From the NCBI RefSeq assembly GCF_001645125.1, contig NZ_LXKA01000011.1, positions 151,619 through 215,618 of the forward strand: 64,000 nt of DNA, written 5' to 3'. Both the position numbers and the translations under genes were made by a program. Below the pieces are notes generated by a model, which was given only the letters and a program-made list of their open reading frames with translations, was not told where the DNA came from and did no database searches. Positions 1 to 7,881 of this stretch are shown here, piece after piece; position 1 is the stretch's first letter; each line of letters opens with the position of its first letter. The stretch is from Paraburkholderia ginsengiterrae (GTDB lineage Bacteria > Pseudomonadota > Gammaproteobacteria > Burkholderiales > Burkholderiaceae).

Positions 1-471
1 ATCGAGCGTAGTGTCTTCGCGGATGTCCACCACGAGGCCTTGCGCGACGACCGTGTAGAGCCGCATCTGCTGGCGCATGGGCGGCTCGGCCGTCGCCGCC
101 AGAAATTTTCCCGAGTGATAACGCGTTTCGGCGATTGCGGTGGCGCGTGAGCGGGCGCAATAGAACACGCCGTAGGTGCCGTCGGAGAAGCGGCTGCCGA
201 GCGGATTCAGATGCGTCAACGCGGCCATGATCGGCCCGTAACCGGGCCCGAAGCGACGCTCTTCGCGTGGCACCAGATCGAGTTCGCCGACTTCGGTGCG
301 CAAGCGGTCGTTGGTCATGGCCTCGAGCGCGTACAGCGCGTCGAAATCTTCCGGCGAAGCCACGCGGTCGAATAGATTGATGGCCGGAAAGCGTGTGGGA
401 ATCACGCGATACGCGGGCGACCAGTCGAGCGGCGCGGTGCGCCAGCGGTCCTGCCAATGCGGTTGTGTCAC
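1..471 (-). CDS. RES-domain toxin (MbcT/ParT type), 3' end outside window
   Basis: This is the toxin half of a RES/Xre toxin-antitoxin pair. RES toxins of known systems degrade NAD+ or ADP-ribosylate a target. The 157 visible residues contain the fold's hallmarks: an Arg in TRFPAINLFD near the N-terminus, then GSRFSDGTYGVFYCARS and a TAIAETRYH stretch. The chosen start is a GTG at 471, whose GTGA overlaps the antitoxin stop by 4 nt, the usual sign of translational coupling. No ATG start serves this frame near the antitoxin end. The reading frame runs off the window at base 1, so the C-terminus is not visible. The family call rests on these motifs and on the neighbour. Confidence 0.85.
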   Translation of the reverse strand, partial: MTQPHWQDRWRTAPLDWSPAYRVIPTRFPAINLFDRVASPEDFDALYALEAMTNDRLRTEVGELDLVPREERRFGPGYGPIMAALTHLNPLGSRFSDGTYGVFYCARSRATAIAETRYHSGKFLAATAEPPMRQQMRLYTVVAQGLVVDIREDTTLD

Positions 472-905
472 GCCCAGCCGCCTCGCATTGCATCGAGATA
501 CTGGCGCACGGCCACGAGATCGCTGATGTTGCCGGCCAGCATGCGGTCCAGCGCACGGCGGCCGCCGAATGGCGGCGCGCTGTTGGGGCGCTTGATCCAG
601 GTGTCCGCGGCGCTGGCCTGCGGCAGCAGGATTTGCAGCGCTTTGTAGATGCCGAGCAGCAGCGACAGGCGTTCCAGCGTGTCGCGCCCGAGGCGGGCGG
701 TCTCCGGCGTGGCCTTCCATTTGAAATAGGTGGAGCGGCCGGGCGAGCCGAGCAGCACGATTTGCTCCTCGGCGCTCAAGTCCCAGTCGCGCGCGATGTT
801 GAAGAACGCGCGTAGACCCGCCGCGGACATTTCCGTTAGCGAAGGCGTCGAAGCGGGCCGGCGAATCGGCGCTTCGGGCTGGGTGGCACGGGCAGCATGA
901 GCCAT
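468..905 (-). CDS. Xre/MbcA/ParS-type antitoxin (DUF2384)
   Basis: A 145-residue antitoxin that would bind and block the RES toxin encoded immediately downstream and probably represses its own promoter. Residues of about 40-90 form an Xre-like helix-turn-helix (ERLSLLLGIYKALQILLP follows it). The C-terminal part has the toxin-binding DUF2384 signature: IKRPN, PFGGRRALDRMLAG, then DLVAVRQYLDAMRGGW. Antitoxin-first order and the 4-nt overlap with the toxin are typical of the family. The N-terminal 25 residues are Ala/Pro-rich and probably disordered. Confidence is high for the family, lower for the exact toxin activity it controls. Confidence 0.88.
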   Translation of the reverse strand: MAHAARATQPEAPIRRPASTPSLTEMSAAGLRAFFNIARDWDLSAEEQIVLLGSPGRSTYFKWKATPETARLGRDTLERLSLLLGIYKALQILLPQASAADTWIKRPNSAPPFGGRRALDRMLAGNISDLVAVRQYLDAMRGGWA

Positions 906-938
906 GAGCGGGTAAGTCCTTATGTGTACTTGAAATTA

Positions 939-966
939 ATTCTAGTCTAAATATGGATTTTTGCAA
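939..966 (-). promoter_or_regulatory. Candidate promoter of the toxin-antitoxin operon
   Basis: On the minus strand a TTGCAA -35 (961-966) is followed after 16 bp by TAGAAT (939-944), about 35 bp before the antitoxin ATG. The stretch is distinctly AT-rich relative to its surroundings. The call is from pattern matching only. Confidence 0.45.
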
Positions 967-1018
967 AAGAATATAATTCCGGCTCGTCATGCAAGCCGAA
1001 AATCAGGAGAAGCAGGAG

Positions 1019-1663
1019 ATGCGGGTTCGAGCAGTAGCAGTAGCCGCGGCGTTTGCCGCGTTGTGTGTGTCGGGCGCGGCCATGGCCTCGGGTTACGCCG
1101 AAGTATGGAATCCGCCCGAGTCGACCGGGCATGTCGCGAAACAGCCGAAGAAAAAGTCGGGTGCGGCCAAGGTCAAGCCTGCCGCCGGTTCAAAAGCCGG
1201 CGCGAAGCACGTGGCGGGTGCAAAGCATTCTGCGCCGCACGTGATGGCTGCATCGGCATCGGGACACAGCAATAAGGCGGCGCAGGGACATGTCAAGCCA
1301 GTGGCGGCCAAGGGTGTAACGAAGAGCGGGGCCGGGACGGCAGGTGCGCGCAAGACGCCATCGAAAGCGGCCCTGATGGTGCAGAGTGACAAGCCACATG
1401 CGAAGCAACACGCGGCGTCGCATGCGCAAGTCGCTCAGGCGAAAACGGGGCAAGGCAAGATCGTGCGTGCCAATCTGGTCCAAGGCCACACGGCTCGTCC
1501 TCATGTGGTGAAGGTCGCGGCCAAAACCGGCGCGGCGAAGCCGGCGGCATCTCATGCGAATGTGCCGGCCCAAAGCGCAAACGTTAGCGCCAGCCCGTCA
1601 TCAAACGTAACGAACAATCCGGCGACTGCCAGCAGCGGTTCGTTGCCGCCGATTTTGCACTGA
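1019..1663 (+). CDS. Exported Ala/Lys/His-rich protein of unknown function
   Basis: No family was recognised. The N-terminus MRVRAVAVAAAFAALCVSG ending in AAMA/S is a clear Sec signal peptide, so the mature protein is periplasmic or secreted. The rest (about 190 residues) is low complexity, dominated by Ala, Lys, His, Gly and Ser with repeated KPxA/AKHxA patterns, highly basic and probably disordered. The start at 1019 is preferred over an in-frame ATG at 989: it puts the signal sequence at the N-terminus, it has AGGAGA 8-9 nt upstream, and a TATAAT at 972-977 would leave only a few bases before 989. It is divergent from the toxin-antitoxin operon. Function unknown. Confidence 0.7.
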   Translation: MRVRAVAVAAAFAALCVSGAAMASGYAEVWNPPESTGHVAKQPKKKSGAAKVKPAAGSKAGAKHVAGAKHSAPHVMAASASGHSNKAAQGHVKPVAAKGVTKSGAGTAGARKTPSKAALMVQSDKPHAKQHAASHAQVAQAKTGQGKIVRANLVQGHTARPHVVKVAAKTGAAKPAASHANVPAQSANVSASPSSNVTNNPATASSGSLPPILH

Positions 1664-1681
1664 TCAAGCGCTCAGGCCGTC

Positions 1682-2083
1682 TCACGCCGCTTTACGTGGA
1701 CGGCCGCCTTTCTTGCCGTTTTCGCGTGCAGCCGCTGACTTTGCCTCGGATTTGACGCTGCCGCCGCTGCGCCCGATATCGCGCATCCAAGCTTTCGAGC
1801 CGAATACGCCGTCGATCAAACCGTGTACCGACACCACGACGTCGAGCGCCGGAAACACAAGCGCCGAACCGAGGCCAAAGAGCTGGATTTCGCGAAGATG
1901 CGCGGCAGTCGCGTTGTGCAGGCCTTCGATATAGGCGACTGGCACCAGCAGGGATATGCCGTTGGTCAGCATGATGTCGAGACGTTTGGTACGCGGCTTG
2001 TAGCATGCGCTGCGTGCGGCGGGCCGCCTGGCAGTCTCGGCGCCGCGCTCCTGCGCAAGCCGCCATTCTTCGCTGCTGTTCAT
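1682..2083 (-). CDS. DUF2442-domain protein
   Basis: A 133-residue protein whose central part matches the DUF2442 pattern: NGISLLVPVAYIEGLHNAT, then LREIQLFGLGSALVFPALD, then a conserved LIDGVFGSKAWM. Family members are often found near toxin-antitoxin or plasmid-type genes and their role is not established. The tail GGSVKSEAKSAAARENGKKG is Lys/Gly-rich and may bind nucleic acid. ATG 2083 (MNSSEE) has AGAGGA upstream; an upstream in-frame ATG at 2110 lacks a good site. The gene lies convergent with the exported Ala-rich protein, 18 bp away. Confidence 0.75.
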   Translation of the reverse strand: MNSSEEWRLAQERGAETARRPAARSACYKPRTKRLDIMLTNGISLLVPVAYIEGLHNATAAHLREIQLFGLGSALVFPALDVVVSVHGLIDGVFGSKAWMRDIGRSGGSVKSEAKSAAARENGKKGGRPRKAA

Positions 2084-2177
2084 GAGTGGATTCCTCTCCA
2101 GGCGGAGCACAGGAACGGCACCATATCATTGAATTACCGTAGCCGCTTGGGTTTATGGGATCTCGCGTGCGTCTGCC

Positions 2178-3029
2178 TCAAGCGCTCGCCAGCCCACTCG
2201 TCACCAACCGCAGCGTCTCCACCGACCGCTTGTCCCGCACACGCGAATGCAGCGTCACGCGCGACTCCGGCAGTGGCGGCAAACCCAGCCGCGCGCCGAC
2301 GTCGACCAGTCCGCGCGGCGCCACTCTGCGCGCGAGCGGCGACACCGCCAGCCCCGCCGCCACCGCGGCGCCCACGGCGGCCACGCCGCCGCCCACGAAC
2401 ACCTCCTGCCAGCCGATACCAGCCTCCACGAGCGTTCGCAGCGCCACGTCGCGCACGTTGCACGGCGGACTCAATAGCGCCAGCGCCAACGGCTCGCCGA
2501 CGCGCGGCAGCCAGGCCGGCGTGGCGAGCCAGCCAAGCGGTTCGCTGAACAAAGCCTGGGCGTCGTCGCGCGGAGGCTCGTCGGCGCCGTAGCGGACGAT
2601 CGCCGCGTCGAGACGGCGTTCGTCGAATTGCGCCAGCAGCGCCGCCGACGTACCCAGATGCAATTCGACGACCAAACCCGGATCGTGGGCATTGAGCCGC
2701 CCGAGCAACAGCGGCAGGTCCGGCCCCGCGACATGCTCGCTCAGCCCCAGCACGAGCCGCCGCCGCTCGATCGACAGCGAGCCCAGCGCGCGTTCATGCG
2801 CGTTCAACAGGTCGCGGGCCGCGCCGAGAAACGCGTTGCCGTCCGCGGAGAGGCGCACCACGCGGGGCGTGCGCTCCAGCAATTGCTTGCCCAGATGCGC
2901 TTCGAGCCGCTTGAGCTTCAGGCTGACGGCCGATTGCGTGGTGTCGAGCGCGTCCGCGGCACGCGTGAAACTGTGCAGATCGGCGACCAGAACGAAGGCC
3001 CGAACCGCATCGAGATCGAGGACTTTCAT
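2178..3029 (-). CDS. LysR-family transcriptional regulator
   Basis: A 283-residue LysR-type regulator. The N-terminal winged helix-turn-helix (residues 1-60) reads LDAVRAFVLVADLHSFTRAADA then TTQSAVSLKLKRLEAHLG, the classic LysR recognition helix. The effector-binding domain (about 90-280) has the usual SEHVAGPDLPLLLGRL and late AAVAAGLAVSPLARR segments. It is divergent from the tautomerase gene at 3141 with a 111-bp AT-rich spacer, the arrangement expected when the regulator controls that neighbour and itself. The effector cannot be deduced. Confidence 0.9.
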   Translation of the reverse strand: MKVLDLDAVRAFVLVADLHSFTRAADALDTTQSAVSLKLKRLEAHLGKQLLERTPRVVRLSADGNAFLGAARDLLNAHERALGSLSIERRRLVLGLSEHVAGPDLPLLLGRLNAHDPGLVVELHLGTSAALLAQFDERRLDAAIVRYGADEPPRDDAQALFSEPLGWLATPAWLPRVGEPLALALLSPPCNVRDVALRTLVEAGIGWQEVFVGGGVAAVGAAVAAGLAVSPLARRVAPRGLVDVGARLGLPPLPESRVTLHSRVRDKRSVETLRLVTSGLASA

Positions 3030-3140
3030 TTTCAGTATAAATAGATGAAATAATCAATGATGTCTGTTTATTATGACTGAGCGCGCCTAAAGTGTGTTTA
3101 CCCAAGCAACACCACATCAACGCAACCAAGGAGATTCATC

Positions 3141-3524
3141 ATGCCGCTCACACGAATTGCATTGCGCACCGGCAAGTCCGTCGAGTACCGGAAGGCGGTG
3201 TCGGACAGCATCCAGCGCTCGCTGGTGGACACCTTCAACGTGCCGAAGGACGACATCTTCATGCTGATCACCGAGCACGATGCCGGCAATTTTGTGTACG
3301 ACAACCAGTATCTGAACGTCGAGCGCAGCGACGATCTGGTGATGATCCAGATCACGCTCAATAACACCCGCACGCTCGAACAGAAAAAAGCGTTGTACGC
3401 GCGCATGGCGGACGAACTGGCGAAGTCGCCGGGGCTGCGGCGAGAGGACGTGCTCATCAATCTCGTCGAGGTGCTGAAGGAGAACTGGTCGTTCGGCAAC
3501 GGCATTGCGCAGTACGCGCTGTGA
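3141..3524 (+). CDS. Tautomerase family protein
   Basis: A 127-residue tautomerase-superfamily enzyme with two beta-alpha-beta units fused, roughly twice the length of 4-oxalocrotonate tautomerase monomers. Pro2 (MPLTRIAL) would be the catalytic base after Met removal. The rest fits the Tautomerase_2 pattern, including VPKDDIFMLITEHD, NVERSDDLVMIQITL and LRREDVLINLVEV. Its start has AAGGAG about 8 nt upstream. The probable regulator is the divergent LysR gene. The substrate is unknown; related enzymes act on small enol or halo-acid compounds. Confidence 0.85.
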   Translation: MPLTRIALRTGKSVEYRKAVSDSIQRSLVDTFNVPKDDIFMLITEHDAGNFVYDNQYLNVERSDDLVMIQITLNNTRTLEQKKALYARMADELAKSPGLRREDVLINLVEVLKENWSFGNGIAQYAL

Positions 3525-3619
3525 CGGCGGTCGTCGCTGTGTAGCGTGCGCGCCGTGGCGCGGGTTGGCGTCGTTATAATGATTCGTCGCCTTTTCCCGG
3601 CCATCGGCCGCTCTACGCC

Positions 3620-4456
3620 ATGACATCCGACCACACCGATCCGCGTCACGAACCTCTCGAACTAGGCGGCTCGGTCTGGTTCCAGGCGGGTGCGCAAACG
3701 CTCGGCGGTGCGTCGCGCATCGCGCTGCTCGCGGCGATTGGCGACACCGGATCGATTACCAGTGCGGCGAAAGCCGTCGGGATGAGCTACAAAGGCGCGT
3801 GGGATGCCGTCGACACTATGAACAATCTTGCCGGCGAGCCGCTCGTCGTCCGGCTGACCGGCGGCAAGGGCGGCGGCGGCACCACGCTCACGCCGCGCGC
3901 CGTGAAGCTGATCGAGACGTTTCGCGCGGTGGAGCGCGAGCATCGGCGCTTTCTCGAACGCGCGGGTCAGGTGATCGAAGGGTTCGCGAACGATTGGGAT
4001 CTGATTGGCCGCATCGGCGTGAAGACGAGCGCGCGCAATCAGCTCTATGGCACGGTGTCGGCGATCTCGCGCGGTACTGTCAACGATGAGATCACGCTGG
4101 CGCTGCCCGGCGGTCACGCGATCGTCTCTGTCATCACGCATGAAAGCACCGAGACGCTCGGCCTCGTCGAGGGCGCGGTGGCGTTTGCGCTGATCAAGGC
4201 GTCGTGGGTCGTGCTGCTTGTCGACAACGGCAGCGGGGCGCCGCTCAAGCTGTCGGCGCGTAATCAGCTGCGCGGCACGGTGCAGAGCGTGAAGCGCGGC
4301 GCGATCAATGCCGAGGTGTCGCTGGTGCTGGACGGCGGCGCGGTGATCACCGCGGTCGTCACCAATGAAAGCGCCGATACGCTCGGCCTCGTGGAAGGCG
4401 GCAGCGCTGTCGCGGCATTCAAGGCATCGAGCGTGATACTCGGAGTGAAGGACTGA
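3620..4456 (+). CDS. modE: Molybdate-responsive transcriptional regulator ModE
   Basis: ModE binds molybdate and represses the modABC uptake operon. The 278-residue length agrees with the two-part architecture seen here. The N-terminal winged helix-turn-helix covers about residues 20-110 (LLAAIGDTGSITSAAKAVGM, then SYKGAWDAVDTMNN). It is followed by two TOBE/Mop molybdate-binding repeats starting at TSARNQLYGTV (about 135-200) and LSARNQLRGTV (about 210-275). The gene is convergent with modC, whose 3' end is 34 bp away. A TATAAT lies at 3575-3580 but no convincing -35 was found. Confidence 0.95.
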   Translation: MTSDHTDPRHEPLELGGSVWFQAGAQTLGGASRIALLAAIGDTGSITSAAKAVGMSYKGAWDAVDTMNNLAGEPLVVRLTGGKGGGGTTLTPRAVKLIETFRAVEREHRRFLERAGQVIEGFANDWDLIGRIGVKTSARNQLYGTVSAISRGTVNDEITLALPGGHAIVSVITHESTETLGLVEGAVAFALIKASWVVLLVDNGSGAPLKLSARNQLRGTVQSVKRGAINAEVSLVLDGGAVITAVVTNESADTLGLVEGGSAVAAFKASSVILGVKD

Positions 4457-4490
4457 GCGTGCGTTGCACTCGCGCCGGATCGTGCCGCTT

Positions 4491-5192
4491 TCAGGGCTCG
4501 CTGCGCGCGTAGCCGGCGAACGGAAGATTTTCGCGCACGCGGCCATCGCCGATCTGCACGACCTGATCGCCGAAGGCGGCGACATCGTCGGGATCGTGTG
4601 TGATCAACACCATCGGGATATCGAGCCGCGTTTGCAGGTCGGACAACTCGCGCCGCATGCGCTGACGCAGCGCGCTGTCGAGCGCCGAGAACGGTTCGTC
4701 GAGCAACAGCACCTGAGGCTGCGCGACGAGCGCTCGCGCCAGCGCCACGCGTTGCTTCTGTCCACCCGAAAGCTGTACCGGATGATTGCCCGCCACGCTC
4801 TTCAATTCCAGCGTGTCGAGCCAATAGTCGACTTGCGGGTGCGCGTGCCGCGCGCGTGCATTGAACCAGCCCTGCTGCAAGCCAAAACCGATGTTCTGCC
4901 GCACGTTCAGATGCGGAAATAGCGCGTAGTCCTGAAACAGATAACCGATCTTGCGCGCCTGCGGTTTCAGATCGACGCCGCTCGCGCTGTCGAATAGCGC
5001 CTTGCCGTGCAGCGTGATCGTTCCATGGTCGGGACGCAGCAGTCCAGCGATAGCCTGCAAGGTCAGACTCTTGCCCGCGCCGGACGGCCCGAACAGCACG
5101 ACGCGTTGCGAGGTGGCGTCGAAAGCGACGTCGAGCGTAAAGCGGCGCTCGGCGCTCTCAAAGGTCTTGCGGATGTCGACGGTGAGAGGCAT
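4491..5192 (-). CDS. modC: Molybdate ABC transporter ATP-binding protein ModC (short form)
   Basis: The ATPase subunit of the molybdate importer. All ABC signatures are present: Walker A GPSGAGKS near residue 35, Q-loop GYLFQDYALFPHL, signature LSGGQKQRVALARAL, Walker B QVLLLDEPFSALD and H-loop LITHDPDDV. At 233 residues it is much shorter than E. coli ModC (about 350) because the C-terminal TOBE domain is absent; the protein ends soon after VQIGDGRVRENLP. It lies 1 bp after the modB stop, in the order modA-modB-modC. Molybdate regulation of transport would therefore rest on ModE rather than on ModC. Confidence 0.93.
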   Translation of the reverse strand: MPLTVDIRKTFESAERRFTLDVAFDATSQRVVLFGPSGAGKSLTLQAIAGLLRPDHGTITLHGKALFDSASGVDLKPQARKIGYLFQDYALFPHLNVRQNIGFGLQQGWFNARARHAHPQVDYWLDTLELKSVAGNHPVQLSGGQKQRVALARALVAQPQVLLLDEPFSALDSALRQRMRRELSDLQTRLDIPMVLITHDPDDVAAFGDQVVQIGDGRVRENLPFAGYARSEP

Positions 5193-5193
5193 A

Positions 5194-5868
5194 TCAGCGG
5201 GACGTCAAAAGCGAGTGCTGCGGCACGAGACGCCCGGCGAGCAACAGGATCACCACGCACGTCACCGAGGTCACGAGCACGAGGAAATTCGCGGTGCTGT
5301 CGTCGCCGGCCTGCACGGCGGCCTAGACCGCGACCGACAGCGTCTGCGTGCGCCCCGGCAGGTTGCCCGCGATCATCAGCGTCGCGCCGAATTCGCCGAG
5401 CGCCCGCGCGAAGGCCAGCAGGCCGCCGGCAAGAATGCCGCGCGCGGCGAGCGGCAGCGTCACGCGAAAGAACACGGCCGTCTCGCTGACGCCGAGCGTG
5501 CGCGCGGCCCGCTCGAGTTGCGGGTCGACGGCTTCGAAAGCGGCGCGCGCCGATTTCAGCACGAGCGGGAAAGCCACGACCGTCGACGCAATCACCGCGC
5601 CCTGCCAGGTGAACACCAGCTGGATATCGAAACGGTCGAGCCACCCGCCAATCACGCCGCGCCGCCCGAGCAGCACGAGCAGGTAGTAACCGAGCACGGT
5701 GGGCGGCATGACGAGCGGCAACGTCAGCAGCGAATCGATCACGTCGCGCGCGCCGGAGCGCCAGCGCGACAAACCGAAGCCGGCCGCGACACCGAACACC
5801 AGATTGAGCGCGGTGGCCCAGCCCGCCACTTTCAGCGACAGCAAGAGCGGAATCCAGGCCTGTTGCAT
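5194..5868 (-). pseudogene. modB: Molybdate ABC permease modB interrupted by one TAG codon
   Basis: This would encode the membrane permease of the molybdate importer. Residues 1-181 are intact ModB, with several membrane segments and the EAA loop reading LPLAARGILAGGLLAFARAL then GEFGATLMIAGN, which contacts ModC. A TAG (plus-strand CTA at 5323-5325) follows QTLSVAV. The same frame continues without a further stop for 42 codons (AAVQAGDDSTANFLVLV and a last hydrophobic helix), ending with TGA at 5194-5196 just before modC. Related ModB proteins have Tyr after SVAI/V, so TAC or TAT to TAG is the simplest explanation. The full frame of 224 codons fits the family length of about 225-230. It could be a true nonsense mutation or a base-call error. 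Confidence 0.88.
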
Positions 5869-5902
5869 GAGCGTGCGTTATTCCAGGGGGCGCAGGGTGG
5901 GC

Positions 5903-6676
5903 TTAATGCGCGGGCTTGAAACCGTACTTCGCCAGGACGGCCTGGCCGGCCGGCGACAGCACGAAATTCACGAACGCTTGCGCATCCGCGGCATGGTGGC
6001 TGCCTTCGACTTGCGCGATCGGATAGGTGATCGGCGTTTGCGTCGGCACGTTCAGCGCCACTTTCACCTTGTCGGGCATGACCGCGGCGTCGGTGCTGAA
6101 AACAAAGCCGGCGTCGACTTCGCCGCGCGACACGTAGTCCAGGCTTTGACGCACGTTCGCGGCCAGCACGGCTTTCGCATTCACCGCATCCCACACGCCC
6201 GCGGCTTGCAGCGCGCCTTGCGTATAACGGCCGACCGGCACGGAGGCCGGATCGCCGTAGGCGACACGTTTCACATTCGCCGACGTCAGATCGTTCAGCC
6301 CGGCCGGCGCGAAATGGCTGTCAGCCGGCACGATCAGCACCAGCGAATTGGCGGCGAAATCCTTGCGCGTGGCCGGCACGATGACCTTTTCGGCGGCGGC
6401 CTTGTCCATGGCTTTCTGATCCGCAGAGGCGAACACGTCGGCGGGCGCGCCCTTGACGATTTGCTGCATCAGCACGTCGGAGGCGCCGAAGTTCAGCAGC
6501 ACCTTGGTGCCCGGATGCTGCTGTTCGAACACTTCGCTGACCGCCTTGAACGCGTTGGTCAGGCTAGCGGCGGCGGAGACCACCAGTTCGTCGGCCCGCG
6601 CCTGGGCGCTAACCATGACAGAGACAGTGCTGGCGACGAACAACGCGTGCTTCAGAAGGCGGCGGGAGAGTGTCAT
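5903..6676 (-). CDS. modA: Molybdate-binding periplasmic protein ModA
   Basis: The 257-residue periplasmic solute-binding protein delivers molybdate to ModBC. It has a Sec signal peptide (LKHALFVASTVSVMVSAQARA), then the ModA opening DELVVSAAASLTNAFKAVSE with the Ser-rich oxyanion-binding residues. Further family motifs are NFGASDVLMQQI, GAPADVFASADQ and the hinge regions VAYGDPASVPVGRY and GEVDAGFVFSTDA. It is the first gene of modABC on the minus strand, 34 bp before modB, with a candidate ModE operator just upstream. Confidence 0.95.
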   Translation of the reverse strand: MTLSRRLLKHALFVASTVSVMVSAQARADELVVSAAASLTNAFKAVSEVFEQQHPGTKVLLNFGASDVLMQQIVKGAPADVFASADQKAMDKAAAEKVIVPATRKDFAANSLVLIVPADSHFAPAGLNDLTSANVKRVAYGDPASVPVGRYTQGALQAAGVWDAVNAKAVLAANVRQSLDYVSRGEVDAGFVFSTDAAVMPDKVKVALNVPTQTPITYPIAQVEGSHHAADAQAFVNFVLSPAGQAVLAKYGFKPAH

Positions 6677-6719
6677 GAAGGTCTTGAAGTCCGGCTTGAG
6701 CCGGAGCAGTGGGTTAAAA

Positions 6720-6749
6720 CGCTATCGTAATATATGAAAGGTTATAGCG
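6720..6749. promoter_or_regulatory. Candidate ModE operator upstream of modA
   Basis: CGCTAT at 6720-6725 and ATAGCG at 6744-6749 are inverted half-sites around an AT-rich 18-bp centre, 44 bp upstream of the modA ATG. The known ModE box is a comparable CGnTATAT-type inverted repeat at modA promoters, so position and shape fit, but the match is by eye. Confidence 0.6.
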
Positions 6750-6811
6750 GTGACCCATGACAATTATTCAGCCGCGCGCATAACGCGGCTCTTCAAGCGG
6801 AAGGCGAGGGT

Positions 6812-7513
6812 TCAAACGTCAGATGATTGCAGCGGCGCCAGCGTATTGCGCGTTTGCGACAGCGGCGCAGTTGCAGGGCGGACATCGCGCACGGAGCGCC
6901 ACTTGGCGCGAATGAACGGCCGCTCATGACCGGACACTTTCAGGGCGATATGCGTGACCCAGCGCTGGGTCGGCACATGCACGCCGTGCATCAATATCGC
7001 CAGCGCCATCATGCTGACGGCAACCGGCAGCGCCGACAGACGGCCCGGCTCGGCATGCCACGCGAGACGCACGAATACCAGCGCGGCCAGGGCGCCGACC
7101 AGACAGCCGGTGATGGCTTCAGACGGCGAGTGCGCGCTCAGCACGACCCGCGACAAGCCCACCGCGATCCCCGCGGCCAGGCCAGCCAGCACGCCGAGCA
7201 GACGAACGGCCGGACGCGCGGGCAACAGCATGAGAAACAGAACGACGGGATAAACGGCGGTGGACAGCATGGCGTGGCCGCTGACGCCGGTGAAATCCAG
7301 CTCGCGCACACCCACACCCCAGCCGAGGAACGCCAGCTTGGTCACCGTCACCACGCCGATGGCGCCGCCGAGCAGGAGCAGCCAGCCCGCTGCCATGCGC
7401 CACGAATAACCGGCGGCCAGCCCGAGCGCGATCGCGAGCGCCAGCGGCAGCGTGATGCCGGCGCCGCCGAGATTGGTGATCGAATACCACAGGTGAGCAG
7501 GTAAATCGGGCAT
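6812..7513 (-). CDS. PAP2-family membrane phosphatase
   Basis: A 233-residue membrane protein of the type 2 phosphatidic acid phosphatase family. Six hydrophobic segments are visible between residues 15 and 190. The PAP2 motifs are partly recognisable: SGHAMLSTAVYP (motif 2 with its His) and SRVVLSAHSPSEAITGCLVG (motif 3 with conserved Arg and His). The Lys-rich motif 1 is weak (VTKLAFLGWGV). Members dephosphorylate lipid phosphates or undecaprenyl pyrophosphate on the periplasmic side. It stands alone; the substrate is unknown. Confidence 0.8.
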   Translation of the reverse strand: MPDLPAHLWYSITNLGGAGITLPLALAIALGLAAGYSWRMAAGWLLLLGGAIGVVTVTKLAFLGWGVGVRELDFTGVSGHAMLSTAVYPVVLFLMLLPARPAVRLLGVLAGLAAGIAVGLSRVVLSAHSPSEAITGCLVGALAALVFVRLAWHAEPGRLSALPVAVSMMALAILMHGVHVPTQRWVTHIALKVSGHERPFIRAKWRSVRDVRPATAPLSQTRNTLAPLQSSDV

Positions 7514-7881
7514 GGCAAAAAGTGCGACCCGGGCCGCGTAGAATCGGATTGGTAATGACTTAACGCGTGAGCGGCTTGAATCGCCGACGTGACACAGGCG
7601 CTTAAGTCAAAGATTTAACCGTCAGTATAGACGGGTGCTGCAAGGCAGTTGCGCCGTGCGCCTGGCTTTTTGCCGCCGAACGCCGGTTGGCGAACAAGCA
7701 GCCGGCAAAGCCTTGTGGGGGTTGGACGCCGCCTGCGCGACAAGGTTCGCCGAGCGGAAATTTCAAGCCTGGATAACGCGGAGGGTTCCAGCATCGCATG
7801 AGGAATGATGTTATTGTGCATTGCACAAGAAAGCATCGTTTATCGAACGGACCCTGTCCCTTTTTGCGAGGTTATCCACCG
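7514..7881. other. Intergenic region between divergent PAP2 and esterase genes
   Basis: This 368-bp stretch separates two divergent genes. Short open frames on both strands (for example 7602-7826) have no recognisable sequence or start sites and are treated as non-coding. No clear promoter, repeat or RNA was identified. Confidence 0.4.

Noticed and set aside
3575-3580. Full promoter for modE
   Set aside because: TATAAT is clear but no -35 at 16-18 bp, so only the -10 is mentioned in the gene entry.
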